Assembly: GCA_031373545.1 (NCBI GenBank)
Contig: JANMMT010000150.1
Span: forward strand, 1 to 64,000
Direction: 5' to 3'
Length of the DNA stretch: 64,000 bases
Source of the DNA: JADCCX01 sp031373545
Lineage (GTDB): Bacteria; Pseudomonadota; Alphaproteobacteria; Rhizobiales; Beijerinckiaceae
In this document: one piece after another, positions 1 to 8,041 of the stretch
Numbering within the stretch: position 1 is the stretch's first letter
Layout: each line of letters opens with the position of its first letter
Program-made: the position numbers and the translations under genes
The notes under the pieces: model-generated
The model's database searches: none
What the model was told of the DNA's origin: nothing
What the model saw: only the letters and a program-made list of their open reading frames with translations

Positions 1-141
1 GATGTGATCCAGGTGCAGAACATCAGCTCGAAGAAAATCGTCGAAGGCACCATCACAGCCCCAGGCCGCGTGACCGTGGCCCCCGGCTCCGCCCCTGCCC
101 TCACGGCGAGCGCCAGCCGCCAGACCAATTCCATTCCGTGA
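1..141 (+). CDS. flgA: Flagellar P-ring assembly chaperone FlgA, C-terminal end (partial)
   Basis: The frame is open from base 1 and closes with TGA at 139-141, leaving the last 46 residues. The segment DVIQVQNISSKKIVEGTI followed by APGRVTV matches the typical end of the FlgA SAF domain, which is known to assist periplasmic assembly of the P-ring. The start lies outside the window. It is followed after 15 bases by flgH on the same strand, so the two probably belong to one basal-body operon. The call rests on this short tail plus context. Confidence 0.8.
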   Translation, partial: DVIQVQNISSKKIVEGTITAPGRVTVAPGSAPALTASASRQTNSIP

Positions 142-156
142 TCGGGAGACGCAACC

Positions 157-939
157 ATGATCTCTTCATATCCCCACCTCATCGCCGCCGCGCTGGTGCC
201 CCTCGCCCTGGGTGCCTGCTCCAGCCTGGATCGCCTGAGCGATGTAGGCAAAGCCCCGCGCCTCTCGGCCATTGAAAACCCCACGGCGCAGGCCGGCTAC
301 AAACCCGTGCAAATGCCCATGCCGGTGCAGCAGCCCGCCAGCTATCACGGCAACTCGCTCTGGCGGACCGGCTCGCGCGCCTTCTTCAAGGATCAGCGTG
401 CCGCGCAAGTGGGCGACATCATGACGATCAAGGTGCGCATCACCGACCGCGCCAACATCGACAACACCACCAGCCGTTCGCGCAAGGCGGGCGAAGGTGG
501 CTCCGTGGGTGGCCAGTTGGGCGGCAGCATCAACGGTGCCGTCGGTTCCCTGCTCGGCCGCGTGCTGCCCGAGAACAAGCAGCAAGTGGGTTCTGGCGCC
601 GATGGCTTGCTGACGGCATCGTCGGACAGCTCCAGCACCGGAACAGGGTCCGTGCGCCGTCAGGAGCAACTCGCCACCAACGTCGCCGCCGTCATCACGC
701 AGGTGCTGCCCAACGGCAACATGGTCGTGGAGGGTAAGCAGGAGGTGCGCGTCAACTTCGAAATCCGCGAGTTGATCGTGGCAGGCATCATCCGGCCCGA
801 GGATATCGAGGCGGACAACACCATCGATTCCGCCAAGATCGCCGAGGCCCGCATTGCTTACGGCGGACGCGGCCAGATCACCGATGTGCAACAGCCCCGC
901 TACGGCCAGCAGGTCATGGACATCGTGCTGCCCTTCTAA
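157..939 (+). CDS. flgH: Flagellar L-ring lipoprotein FlgH
   Basis: 260 residues. A signal peptide ends in the lipobox LGAC with the lipidated Cys at residue 21, as expected for the outer-membrane L-ring protein. The sequence LWRTGSRAFFKDQRA and the following VGDIMTIKVRITDRANIDN are characteristic of FlgH, and the protein ends YGQQVMDIVLPF, a conserved FlgH tail. The ATG is preceded by a GGGAG ribosome site about 9 bases upstream. It lies directly after flgA and before a strong terminator, so it is the last gene of its operon. FlgH forms the bushing around the rod in the outer membrane. Confidence 0.95.
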   Translation: MISSYPHLIAAALVPLALGACSSLDRLSDVGKAPRLSAIENPTAQAGYKPVQMPMPVQQPASYHGNSLWRTGSRAFFKDQRAAQVGDIMTIKVRITDRANIDNTTSRSRKAGEGGSVGGQLGGSINGAVGSLLGRVLPENKQQVGSGADGLLTASSDSSSTGTGSVRRQEQLATNVAAVITQVLPNGNMVVEGKQEVRVNFEIRELIVAGIIRPEDIEADNTIDSAKIAEARIAYGGRGQITDVQQPRYGQQVMDIVLPF

Positions 940-1030
940 ACCTCTCCCCGGTTGCGAAGGCATCGGCTCCCCCGTTGGATGCCTCGCAACTTCACGGGAC
1001 GCGCTTCTCCCCGGCCCGTTCCCGCGCGAA

Positions 1031-1058
1031 ATCCCCGGCGCTCCACGCCGGGGGTTTT
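1031..1058 (+). terminator. Rho-independent terminator after flgH
   Basis: An 8-bp perfect stem CCCCGGCG / CGCCGGGG at 1033-1040 and 1046-1053 has a 5-base loop and is followed by G and four T. It lies about 90 bases after flgH and just before the convergent lrgB stop, so it separates the flagellar operon from lrgAB. Confidence 0.75.
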
Positions 1059-1068
1059 GTGTTTAGTT

Positions 1069-1791
1069 CTACCCCAGCCAGCGCACGAACAGCGGCACGA
1101 TCAGTGTGGTGAGCAACCCATTGAGCCCCAGCGCAATGCCCGCAAAGGTGCCCGCCACCGGGTTGACCTGGAACGCCCGCGCCGTGCCGATGCCATGGGC
1201 CGCGACCCCCACCGCGAAGCCCCGGGCGCGGTAATCGGTAACGCCCAGCGCATTCATGAGGGGCGTCACCATCACCGCACCCAGAATGCCGGTGACGATC
1301 ACGAGCGAGGCGGTCAGCGCGGCGTCGCCGCCCAGCTCCCGCGAGATGCCCATGGCAATCGCCGCCGTGACGGACTTGGGCATGAGCGAGAGCAGCACTT
1401 GCTGCGGCACACCCATCAGCATGGCCAGCGCCACCGCCGAGACCACCGCCGTGATTGAGCCCGCCACCAGTGCCAGCATGATCGGCAAAGCGGCCCGGCG
1501 CACCGCCGCGCGGTTTTGATAAAGTGGCAGGGCCAATGCGACTGTGGCGGGGCCAAGCAGGAAATGCACGAACTGTGCGCCCTCGAAATACGCTTTATAT
1601 GGCGTGCCCGTCAGGGCCAGCAGGCTGGCCACGGCCACAACCGTGATCAGCACGGGGTTCACAAGCGGATTGCGCCCCGAGGCGCGCGAGCACCAATCCC
1701 CCAAGGCATAGGCCGCGCAGGTCACCGTCAACCACAGCAGCGGCGTGGTCTGGAGATAGACCCACAGGGGGGCAAGGCCGGGCGGGTTCAC
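1069..1791 (-). CDS. lrgB: LrgB/CidB-family membrane protein
   Basis: 240 residues and very hydrophobic throughout, with roughly six to seven membrane segments. The region containing LMPKSVTAAIAMGISRELGG and ASLVIVTGILGAVM followed by the AHGIGTARAFQ motif is diagnostic of the LrgB family. Family members act with a small holin-like LrgA partner; roles in murein hydrolase control and in metabolite export (glycolate, pyruvate) have been described for relatives. It starts with GTG inside the stop of the upstream lrgA-like gene (GTGA overlap), so the pair is translationally coupled. The substrate here cannot be told from sequence. Confidence 0.9.
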   Translation of the reverse strand: MNPPGLAPLWVYLQTTPLLWLTVTCAAYALGDWCSRASGRNPLVNPVLITVVAVASLLALTGTPYKAYFEGAQFVHFLLGPATVALALPLYQNRAAVRRAALPIMLALVAGSITAVVSAVALAMLMGVPQQVLLSLMPKSVTAAIAMGISRELGGDAALTASLVIVTGILGAVMVTPLMNALGVTDYRARGFAVGVAAHGIGTARAFQVNPVAGTFAGIALGLNGLLTTLIVPLFVRWLG

Positions 1792-2168
1792 GACTCCGCC
1801 TCATCGCGGGTGCATCTGGCCACAAACACAAACACCAGTGCCGTTACGACAAGCGAGATCGCGGTTGACCCCACCAACGCCACCAGAAGCCCGACGCCGT
1901 GGCGCGCCAGCACATCTGTCTGCCCGATGATGCCCACACCCGCCGGCACAAACAGCAGCGAAAGATTGGCCAGCAGAAAGGCGCAGAGCGTTCCCAGCGG
2001 CGTTTCACTCACAGGTGTAGATTGTGGCCTGACCCGCCCGCGCAACATCAGCAGCACGAAAAGAAACACGAGGCCAAGCACAGGGCCGGGAATCGGCAAG
2101 GCAAGGGCCCGCGCCAACCCCTCCCCTGCAAGCTGGCACAGCAGCAGCACCGTGATGGCGACGATCAT
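1788..2168 (-). CDS. lrgA: CidA/LrgA-family holin-like protein
   Basis: 126 residues from the ATG at 2168; a TTG three codons upstream is the alternative start. There are four hydrophobic segments, and the conserved LPIPGPVLGLVFLF motif of the CidA/LrgA family follows the first helix. LLFVPAGVGII is a second family signature. It overlaps the downstream lrgB by four bases, the normal arrangement of this two-gene system. In the family, the small protein is thought to form oligomeric membrane pores or to be the partner subunit of the LrgB carrier. Confidence 0.88.
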   Translation of the reverse strand: MIVAITVLLLCQLAGEGLARALALPIPGPVLGLVFLFVLLMLRGRVRPQSTPVSETPLGTLCAFLLANLSLLFVPAGVGIIGQTDVLARHGVGLLVALVGSTAISLVVTALVFVFVARCTRDEAES

Positions 2169-2363
2169 GAAAGACAACCCTATCCAGAATAAGCGGGGCC
2201 GTGTGGATCAACGTGGCATGTCGAACAGAAGAGCAAAGGGCCGCCCTGTCAATATACACAGATTCTGTGGAGAATGTCCGATCAACGCATTCACACAGGG
2301 ATTTGCGCAGACCAAAGCTTCGGCTATCTATTGGCACCCGCAGCTTGGAAGACGGACACCCAC

Positions 2364-3665
2364 ATGACCATCGACATCGCCAAGCGCGTGCATGACCACA
2401 CCTGGAAGCTGGACCCGATCGTCCGTTCGTTGCTGGATACGGATTTCTACAAGCTTCTCATGCTGCAGGTGATCCATGCCCGCCATGCGAATGTGCGCGT
2501 GACGTTTCAAGTCATCAATCGCACGAAGGGCGTCAATCTGGCTGCGCTGATTGACGAGCGGGAACTGCGCGAGCAACTGGATTACGCCCGCACACTCAAG
2601 CTGACCAAAAAAGAGCTGATCTGGCTCACCGGCAACACATTCTATGGCAAGAAGCAGATCTTCCGGCCCGAGTTTCTCGCCTGGCTCGAGCATTTTCAAC
2701 TGCCCGCCTATGACCTGCGCGTGGTGAACGGCGAGTATGAGCTCACGTTCGAAGGGCCGTGGGAGCAAACCACGCTTTGGGAGATACCCGCGCTCGCCAT
2801 CATCAACGAACTGAAATCCCGCGCCATCCTCAAAGGCATGGGCCGCTTTGAACTGGATGTGCTGTATGCGCGCAGCAAAGCACGCCTCTGGTCCAAGATC
2901 GAGCGCCTGCGCGCCCTGCCCGGCCTGCGTATCTCGGATTTCGGCACCCGGCGACGTCATTCGTTCCTCTGGCAGCGCTGGTGCATCGAGGCGATGAAAG
3001 AGGGCATTGGCAGCGCCTTTGCCGGCACATCCAATGTGCTGATGGCCATGGAGAACGATCTGGAATCCATCGGCACGAACGCCCACGAGCTTCCCATGGT
3101 CTATGCGGCCCTCGCGGACAGCCCCGATCAGCTGCGCTCAAGCCCCTACCGCGTCCTGGAAATGTGGAAGGATTTCTATGACGGCAATCTCCTGATCGTG
3201 CTGCCCGACACCTATGGCACCACGCAATTCCTCAAACATGCCCCCGATTGGGTGGCGGACTGGACGGGCTTTCGCCCCGATTCCAAGCCCATACTGGAAG
3301 CTGGCGAGGAGATCATCGACTGGTACAAGGCGCGCGGACGCGACCCCATGTCCAAAATCGTGATCTTTTCCGACGGGCTCGACATCGACACCATTGAAGA
3401 AGCGCACACACGCTTTCAGGGCCGCATCCGCGTGGCGCACGGCTGGGGCACCAACCTTACGAATGACTTTCGCGGTTGCTCGGTGAGCCTAGAGCCCCTG
3501 CTCAACCCCATCAGCCTCGTTTGCAAGATCACCGAGGTGGAAGGCCGCCCCGCCGTGAAGCTTTCGGATAATCTGGCGAAAGCGACCGGACCGAAGGATG
3601 CTGTGGCGCGTTATCTCGCTGTCTTCGGTCAACAGGGACGCAGCGAGCAGCCGGTTGTCGTCTGA
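2364..3665 (+). CDS. pncB: Nicotinate phosphoribosyltransferase
   Basis: 433 residues from the ATG at 2364. The frame is open further upstream, but this start gives the conserved beginning MTIDIAKRVHDHTWKLDP followed by SLLDTDFYKLLMLQ. The enzyme makes nicotinate mononucleotide from nicotinate, PRPP and ATP in NAD salvage. The motif SDFGTRRRHSF contains the active-site His of the family, and GWGTNLTNDF is part of the phosphate-binding region. Length fits the usual 400-435 residues. It is divergent from lrgAB and stands alone. Confidence 0.95.
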   Translation: MTIDIAKRVHDHTWKLDPIVRSLLDTDFYKLLMLQVIHARHANVRVTFQVINRTKGVNLAALIDERELREQLDYARTLKLTKKELIWLTGNTFYGKKQIFRPEFLAWLEHFQLPAYDLRVVNGEYELTFEGPWEQTTLWEIPALAIINELKSRAILKGMGRFELDVLYARSKARLWSKIERLRALPGLRISDFGTRRRHSFLWQRWCIEAMKEGIGSAFAGTSNVLMAMENDLESIGTNAHELPMVYAALADSPDQLRSSPYRVLEMWKDFYDGNLLIVLPDTYGTTQFLKHAPDWVADWTGFRPDSKPILEAGEEIIDWYKARGRDPMSKIVIFSDGLDIDTIEEAHTRFQGRIRVAHGWGTNLTNDFRGCSVSLEPLLNPISLVCKITEVEGRPAVKLSDNLAKATGPKDAVARYLAVFGQQGRSEQPVVV

Positions 3666-3811
3666 AGGCGCTGGCTTGTTCCCGCATGCGCCGATTGTGC
3701 ATCGCGCTTGAGTCCATTATCCTTGAAACAGTGCGCTAAAATGGCCAATTTGGAAGCAGATGGCCGGCTTTTGATGTCGATACCCAGGAAATTAACCTTG
3801 CAAACCATTGA

Positions 3812-3826
3812 TTAACAAGACTTTAA
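3812..3826. promoter_or_regulatory. CtrA-like box TTAA-N7-TTAA upstream of the EF-hand gene
   Basis: The 276-base gap 3666-3941 has no gene and turns AT-rich near 3780-3865. Within it TTAACAAGACTTTAA is a perfect match to the CtrA consensus spacing (two TTAA halves, seven bases apart), 115 bases before the downstream start codon. TTAA-rich sequence continues to 3832. Assignment to CtrA is inference; AT-rich DNA makes chance TTAA pairs more likely. Confidence 0.4.
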
Positions 3827-3941
3827 ATTTAATTTCCCAAAAAAAGGATTTATATACAGGATTAGTTTGACAAGGCGGATAATTCCTCGTACCAAGATCA
3901 GGCGGGAACGCGAACCCCAATCAATCGAAGAGGAGAGCAAC

Positions 3942-4745
3942 ATGCCAGTCGATTTCAAAAGCATATCGGAAAATGGCCTTGCCAACATTGGAACGATGTT
4001 GAAGGGCCTCGATGCCAACAAAGACGGAAAGTTTTCATTCAATGAAGTGAGCAAGTCTCTTGGCAAGGATCTGGCCAATGAGATCATGGACGGCAACAAG
4101 CCTCTCACACGCGAAATGATGCGCAACAACCTGAAAGACCTCTTCAAGAACGCAGGCTATTCTCCTGAAGAACTCATGAAGGGTCTCAAGGGCAAGGATG
4201 CGGACGACATCTTCGACCTCAAGACCAAGGATTCAAAGAAGTCGGGCGGTTCTTCGTCAAAACCATCGTCCTCGGAAAAGTCCGAGAAGAATGAAAAGTC
4301 TGACGAAAAGTCTTGCGGCAGCAAGGCCGAGAAAAAGGATGATTGCTCCACCGACACCGATGATTCGGGTGACACCAGCGATATCGAGAAGTTCTTGAAG
4401 GGTCTGTTTGGCGACAACGGCGTGGACGTCAAGGACATCGCGGGCGGCGACGGCAAGCTGTCGGGAGCCGAGGCTGCCAAGGCGTTGCTTGAAGGCAAGG
4501 ACATGACCCCAGGCGGCGAACTGACCAAGAAGGGTTACAAGGAGTTGACCGAGAATATGTCCGATGAGCAGAAGGAAGCTCTGGATGAGGCGGCTGGCGA
4601 AGACAACGTGCTGGACGAAGGCGAGTTGTCGAAGTTCCTGACCAACGAATTTTCCAACGCGACCGGCGACAAGATCATCGATGTAAGCAAAATGGACTCG
4701 TTCTCATCCGATGAAAAGTCGGAAGATGATATCTACAACGTCTGA
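3942..4745 (+). CDS. Acidic EF-hand protein of unknown function
   Basis: 267 residues from the ATG at 3942, which follows a good AGGAGAG site. Residues 24-35 read DANKDGKFSFNE, a canonical 12-residue EF-hand loop with D, N, D, G and E in the calcium positions. Two weaker loop-like segments lie later (around GGDGKLSGAE and GEDNVLDEGE). The middle is a low-complexity Ser/Lys/Glu/Asp linker with two Cys. There is no signal peptide or membrane segment. Base composition is visibly less GC-rich than its neighbours. It sits alone between pncB and a FlaG-like gene and ends in a strong terminator. A calcium-binding or secreted protein is plausible; no function can be assigned. Confidence 0.8.
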   Translation: MPVDFKSISENGLANIGTMLKGLDANKDGKFSFNEVSKSLGKDLANEIMDGNKPLTREMMRNNLKDLFKNAGYSPEELMKGLKGKDADDIFDLKTKDSKKSGGSSSKPSSSEKSEKNEKSDEKSCGSKAEKKDDCSTDTDDSGDTSDIEKFLKGLFGDNGVDVKDIAGGDGKLSGAEAAKALLEGKDMTPGGELTKKGYKELTENMSDEQKEALDEAAGEDNVLDEGELSKFLTNEFSNATGDKIIDVSKMDSFSSDEKSEDDIYNV

Positions 4746-4762
4746 TTGGTCTGAAATGAGAG

Positions 4763-4791
4763 AAAGCGGGCGATTTTCGCCCGCTTTTTTT
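4763..4791. terminator. Rho-independent terminator between convergent genes
   Basis: An 11-bp stem AAAGCGGGCGA / TCGCCCGCTTT with a three-base loop is followed by four further T on the + strand. It terminates the EF-hand gene and overlaps the stop codon of the convergent FlaG-like gene at 4790. Confidence 0.9.
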
Positions 4792-5206
4792 ATGCAACAA
4801 CGGCTGTAGGAAACTGCTTGTCCGCGTTCTGCGTGTCAGTGAGGCTCTGGCGCACGTAAGCACGCTGACGCAGGATTGCATCGTCGGGAAACTGGTTGAT
4901 GATGCTGCCGGTTTCAGGATCGACGCGCGTGATGACCACTTCTCCCGCATCATCGTTGTAGAAGACACGGCGCTGCGTTTCCTTGGACGCCCCGGCGCGT
5001 TCCCTGCTTTCAAAGGCTGTGCTCAGTTCTGCACGCAAGGAGCGCTGCGAGTCCCGTGCGCGCGCATCGAATGTGGCTGCGGGCGGCGTGACCGCTGCAA
5101 CCTCTGGTAACTCAGTCCGCACCGTCTGGCGCTCGGGCACATACTCAGTGCGCACAGGCGCCGTGCTGGAAGGCTGGACTGGACGTATGGATACGCCGGT
5201 GTCCAT
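4790..5206 (-). CDS. FlaG-like flagellar protein
   Basis: 138 residues. The N-terminal two thirds is Pro/Thr/Arg-rich and probably disordered. The C-terminal part RVFYNDDAGEVVITRVDPE followed by TGSIINQFPDDAILRQRAYV resembles the end of FlaG proteins, in which a 'V-D-x-x-T-G-x-I-I-x-Q-I-P' strand pair is conserved. FlaG proteins influence filament length or assembly, though their action is poorly understood. Position among flagellar genes agrees. The similarity is confined to the short C-terminal motif, so the call is moderate. The 175 bases upstream are AT-rich and likely hold its promoter. Confidence 0.6.
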   Translation of the reverse strand: MDTGVSIRPVQPSSTAPVRTEYVPERQTVRTELPEVAAVTPPAATFDARARDSQRSLRAELSTAFESRERAGASKETQRRVFYNDDAGEVVITRVDPETGSIINQFPDDAILRQRAYVRQSLTDTQNADKQFPTAVVA

Positions 5207-5381
5207 GGCTTGTCCCCACTCTGGCGCGATCGGTCCGACCGCAGTCTGACATTATTTGATACAGATTGCCGGCTGCTGAGAAAATTCGTTACAATTTGAA
5301 GAGGTTGTCGTTTTTTCTCAATAAGACTGCATAATATGACGGACGAACCTGTCGCCGCTCCTGTAACGCCCACCTGCGCCG

Positions 5382-5867
5382 TCAGGCGGAGCGGGTGACC
5401 GACAGCGGAGCGGCAGCCCCTCCGTAAGCGCCGGTCTGCTGGCCGCTGGCTCCATACCCCTGTGGGTTGTGCGCACGGCCCATATCGGCCGCCAGTTCCC
5501 GCACAAGACTTTCAGAAACGGTGCGTGCAGTGGCCAGCACGGCCATGTTGAGTGCCAGTGCCTGCGCGAAGACCTCGTGGCGCGCTTTCAGTTCATCAAG
5601 TGCAGCAGGCTGAAAGCGCCCGAGCGCCACCGCATTGACCTTGATGTCATCCAGCGCGCGCTGATAACGCAAGGACGCGGTGGCCTTATCATCGCCAAGT
5701 TCCAGCGCGGCTTTAAAGCGCCCGGCGCGCATGCGCGCCGTTTCCTCCGCCATCAAGGGCTCGAGCTGATCCAGCGCTGCGATGGCTTCAGCCACGATGG
5801 AATCAGCCTCTTGCGGGCTAGCGGCGCGGGGGCGATGGGGAACAGGACCGGGGGACGCAACAAACAT
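5382..5867 (-). CDS. FlgN-like flagellar export chaperone (putative)
   Basis: 161 residues, almost entirely alpha-helical in the middle. The segment LEPLMAEETARMRAGRF followed by KAALELGDDKATASLRYQ resembles the FlgN pattern, in which a Glu-rich helix precedes a 'K' helix. It lies three bases after flgJ in the flgI-flgJ operon, the place where alphaproteobacteria usually carry a FlgN-type chaperone for hook-associated proteins. The tail is Gly/Ala/Gln-rich and looks unstructured. The assignment is by pattern and position rather than strong similarity. Confidence 0.55.
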   Translation of the reverse strand: MFVASPGPVPHRPRAASPQEADSIVAEAIAALDQLEPLMAEETARMRAGRFKAALELGDDKATASLRYQRALDDIKVNAVALGRFQPAALDELKARHEVFAQALALNMAVLATARTVSESLVRELAADMGRAHNPQGYGASGQQTGAYGGAAAPLSVTRSA

Positions 5868-5870
5868 GGC

Positions 5871-6191
5871 TCAACCACCCCGTTCCTGAAGCTTCAGCAT
5901 CTCGCGGTAGACCTGCGGAGCAATGCCCAGCGTGCCCTTGCGGCTCATGCTTTTGGCGACTTCCTCGGTGAGGAACCCGCGCCAGGCCCCGCCGCCTTGC
6001 CCGCCGCCGAGCGGGCCTTCTTCGCTGAGGCCCGACATCATGCTGTCGGTCATGTTCTGCAAAAACACCGATTCAAAGCTGTCGGCCGTTTTGCGCGCTT
6101 TGGCCTCGCGCGTTCCAGGAGCCGCCTGAGCCGCTGCTGCGTACGCTTTTAGTGCCTGCTGTGCGGGAATGGTGCTGGCAACGCTCATCAC
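5871..6191 (-). CDS. flgJ: Rod-binding protein FlgJ (N-terminal domain type)
   Basis: 106 residues. KTADSFESVFLQNMTDSMM and the downstream FLTEEVAKSMSRKGTLGIA are typical of the rod-binding domain of FlgJ. The muramidase domain present in enterobacterial FlgJ is absent, which is normal in alphaproteobacteria, where a separate enzyme opens the peptidoglycan. It overlaps flgI by four bases and precedes the FlgN-like gene, so all three should be co-transcribed. It caps the growing rod. Confidence 0.88.
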   Translation of the reverse strand: MMSVASTIPAQQALKAYAAAAQAAPGTREAKARKTADSFESVFLQNMTDSMMSGLSEEGPLGGGQGGGAWRGFLTEEVAKSMSRKGTLGIAPQVYREMLKLQERGG

Positions 6192-7315
6192 ATCACCTCG
6201 ATATCAGCTTGCAGCGCGCCGGAAGCCTTGATGGCCTGCAGGATCGAGATCAGATCGCGCGGGCCAACGCCGAGCGCATTGAGCCCATCCACCACCTCGC
6301 GGAGAGTCACGCCCTCACGCACGATGGCGAGGCGTGCGCCGTCGCCTGTATCCACCTTGACGCCGGTGCGGGGCACCACGGTGGTCTGCCCATTGGAGAA
6401 GGGCGCGGGCTGCGAGACCTGCGGCTGCTCGGAGATGGTGACCGTGAGGTTGCCTTGCGCCACAGCCACGTTGGAGACGCGCACATCCCGCCCCATGACG
6501 ATGATGCCGGAGCGCTCATCAATCACGATGCGCGCGCGTTGGTCAGGCTCCACGCGCAGCTGCTCGATCTCGGTCAGCAACTGGATCATGTTGCCTTTGT
6601 AGGTCTTGGGGATTTGCACCACGACCGTGGAGGGGTCGGTCGGCTCGGCCGTGGCTTCGCCGATGAAATCGTTGATCGCGGCGGCGATGCGGCGCGAAGT
6701 GGTAAAATCCGGGTTGCGCAGCGAGAGACGCAGGCCCTTTTGTCGGTTAAGCTGGAATTCGATTTCGCGCTCGATCAAACCGCCGTTGGAAATGCGCCCT
6801 ACGGTCGGCACACCCCGCGTGATGGTGGCGGCATCGCCCTGTGCGGAGAATCCCGCAATGGCAACGGAGCCCTGCGCCACGGCGTAGACCTCGCCGTCCG
6901 CGCCCAGCAGCGGCGTGACCAGCAGCGTGCCGCCTTGCAGCGATTTGGCATCGCCCAGCGACGACACGGTGACATCGAGGCGCGCGCCCTGCGTGGCGAA
7001 GGATGGCAGGTTGGCTGTCACGATCACGGCGGCCATGTTGGCCGTGCGCATGTTCGCGCCCCGCGTGTTGACGCCGAGACGCTCCAGCATGGCCTGAGCC
7101 GATTGGCGGGTGAAAGGCGAATTGTTCATGGTGTCGCCGGTGCCATTGAGGCCGACGACAATTCCGTAGCCCACGAGCTGGTTCTCGCGCACGCCTTCGA
7201 TGGCGACGAGGTCCTTGATGCGAGACATGGCTTTGACAGGTTGCATGACGGACCAGGCCATCAGCAGCAGCACGGCGACAACGATGGTTCGGAGCACCTG
7301 AGGCAAGGCGAGCAT
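6188..7315 (-). CDS. flgI: Flagellar P-ring protein FlgI
   Basis: 375 residues from ATG 7315. A GTG at 7339 would add eight residues, but the sigma-54 promoter at 7351-7367 predicts transcription beginning near 7340, which would make that GTG leaderless. ATG 7315 has a CGGAG site upstream and gives a clean signal peptide ending near PVKA. The body has the FlgI signatures SRIKDLVAIEGVRENQLVG and YGIVVGLNGTGDT, and ends LNALGVGPRDLISILQAIK. FlgI forms the periplasmic ring around the rod. It leads the flgI-flgJ-flgN-like operon. Confidence 0.95.
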   Translation of the reverse strand: MLALPQVLRTIVVAVLLLMAWSVMQPVKAMSRIKDLVAIEGVRENQLVGYGIVVGLNGTGDTMNNSPFTRQSAQAMLERLGVNTRGANMRTANMAAVIVTANLPSFATQGARLDVTVSSLGDAKSLQGGTLLVTPLLGADGEVYAVAQGSVAIAGFSAQGDAATITRGVPTVGRISNGGLIEREIEFQLNRQKGLRLSLRNPDFTTSRRIAAAINDFIGEATAEPTDPSTVVVQIPKTYKGNMIQLLTEIEQLRVEPDQRARIVIDERSGIIVMGRDVRVSNVAVAQGNLTVTISEQPQVSQPAPFSNGQTTVVPRTGVKVDTGDGARLAIVREGVTLREVVDGLNALGVGPRDLISILQAIKASGALQADIEVM

Positions 7316-7350
7316 GGGACGGACTCCGGGTTTTGACACGCTTCCTCTCC

Positions 7351-7367
7351 TGCGAGCCGCGTGCCAG
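7351..7367 (-). promoter_or_regulatory. Sigma-54 promoter of the flgI operon
   Basis: On the minus strand CTGGCACGCGGCTCGCA matches the -24/-12 consensus TGGCACG-N4-TTGC with one change in the -12 box (TCGC). The invariant GG and GC are ten bases apart. Predicted start of transcription is near 7340, about 25 bases before ATG 7315. Confidence 0.7.
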
Positions 7368-7471
7368 CGCCGCCTGCGGCGTTAAACCATTGAAATCTCT
7401 GTTGCTCATGAAGTTTAGGACGACGCTCTTAAAATGAAATCTGATCCAACCCGGCAAAAATGACCGGGCTG

Positions 7472-7487
7472 TTTACGGCGGATTAAC
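7472..7487. promoter_or_regulatory. CtrA-like box between flgI and fliX
   Basis: TTTA-CGGCGGA-TTAAC has the TTAA-N7-TTAAC layout with one mismatch in the first half. It lies 85 bases before fliX. In Caulobacter fliX is under CtrA control, which is why the site is worth listing; the call is inference. Confidence 0.3.
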
Positions 7488-7571
7488 CGTGGTGGGTGAA
7501 ATCTGCCGGGTGAGCGATCGAGGCTTTTTGTTGCGATCCGCTCAAGAGAAGCGCTGGGGAATACCAAACAG

Positions 7572-7985
7572 ATGTACGTGACGCCGAAGGCAAGCGCGCA
7601 AGCGATCAATGGGAGTGCGTCCGCACCCGCACGCGCCGCCAGCACAACGCGCTTTTCACTGGATACCAGCGGTGCGCCCCGCGCCTCCTCCGCCCAATCC
7701 GCGGCGCCTGCCGGGGCCATGGATGCCCTGCTGACGGTGCAGGCTTCAGGCGATTCGCTGGAGCGCAAGAAACGCGCGCTTCGCCGGGGCAATGATCTGC
7801 TGGATGAACTCGATCAGCTCAAGGTGGCGCTGCTCTCGGGGCGAATTCCGCCTGCTGTGCTGTTGAAGCTGCGCCACCAGTTGGCAGAGCGCCGCGTAGA
7901 GGTGGATGATCCGCGCCTCGACGACATCCTCGCCCACATCGAACTGCGTGCCGAAGTGGAGTTGGCCAAACTGGCGCGGCGCTAG
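7572..7985 (+). CDS. fliX: Class II flagellar assembly regulator FliX
   Basis: 137 residues. The N-terminal 60 residues are Ala/Ser-rich. The C-terminal half, with KKRALRRGNDLLDELDQLKV followed by ALLSGRIP and DPRLDDILAHIELRAEVELA, is the conserved FliX core. In Caulobacter FliX controls the activity of the sigma-54 activator FlbD in response to early basal-body assembly. It is divergent from the flgI operon and upstream of an acyltransferase and the dksA-like gene, a neighbourhood also seen in other alphaproteobacteria. The sigma-54 promoters nearby agree with this role. Confidence 0.88.
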   Translation: MYVTPKASAQAINGSASAPARAASTTRFSLDTSGAPRASSAQSAAPAGAMDALLTVQASGDSLERKKRALRRGNDLLDELDQLKVALLSGRIPPAVLLKLRHQLAERRVEVDDPRLDDILAHIELRAEVELAKLARR

Positions 7986-8041
7986 CACTGCGCGCAATCA
8001 TCCACTAAGAGGGCGCGACAACGAATGGTCCGCCCTCACCC

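Noticed and set aside
6152..7336. 394-codon frame on the + strand
   Set aside because: Antisense to flgI over its whole length; His/Arg/Gly-rich with no domain.
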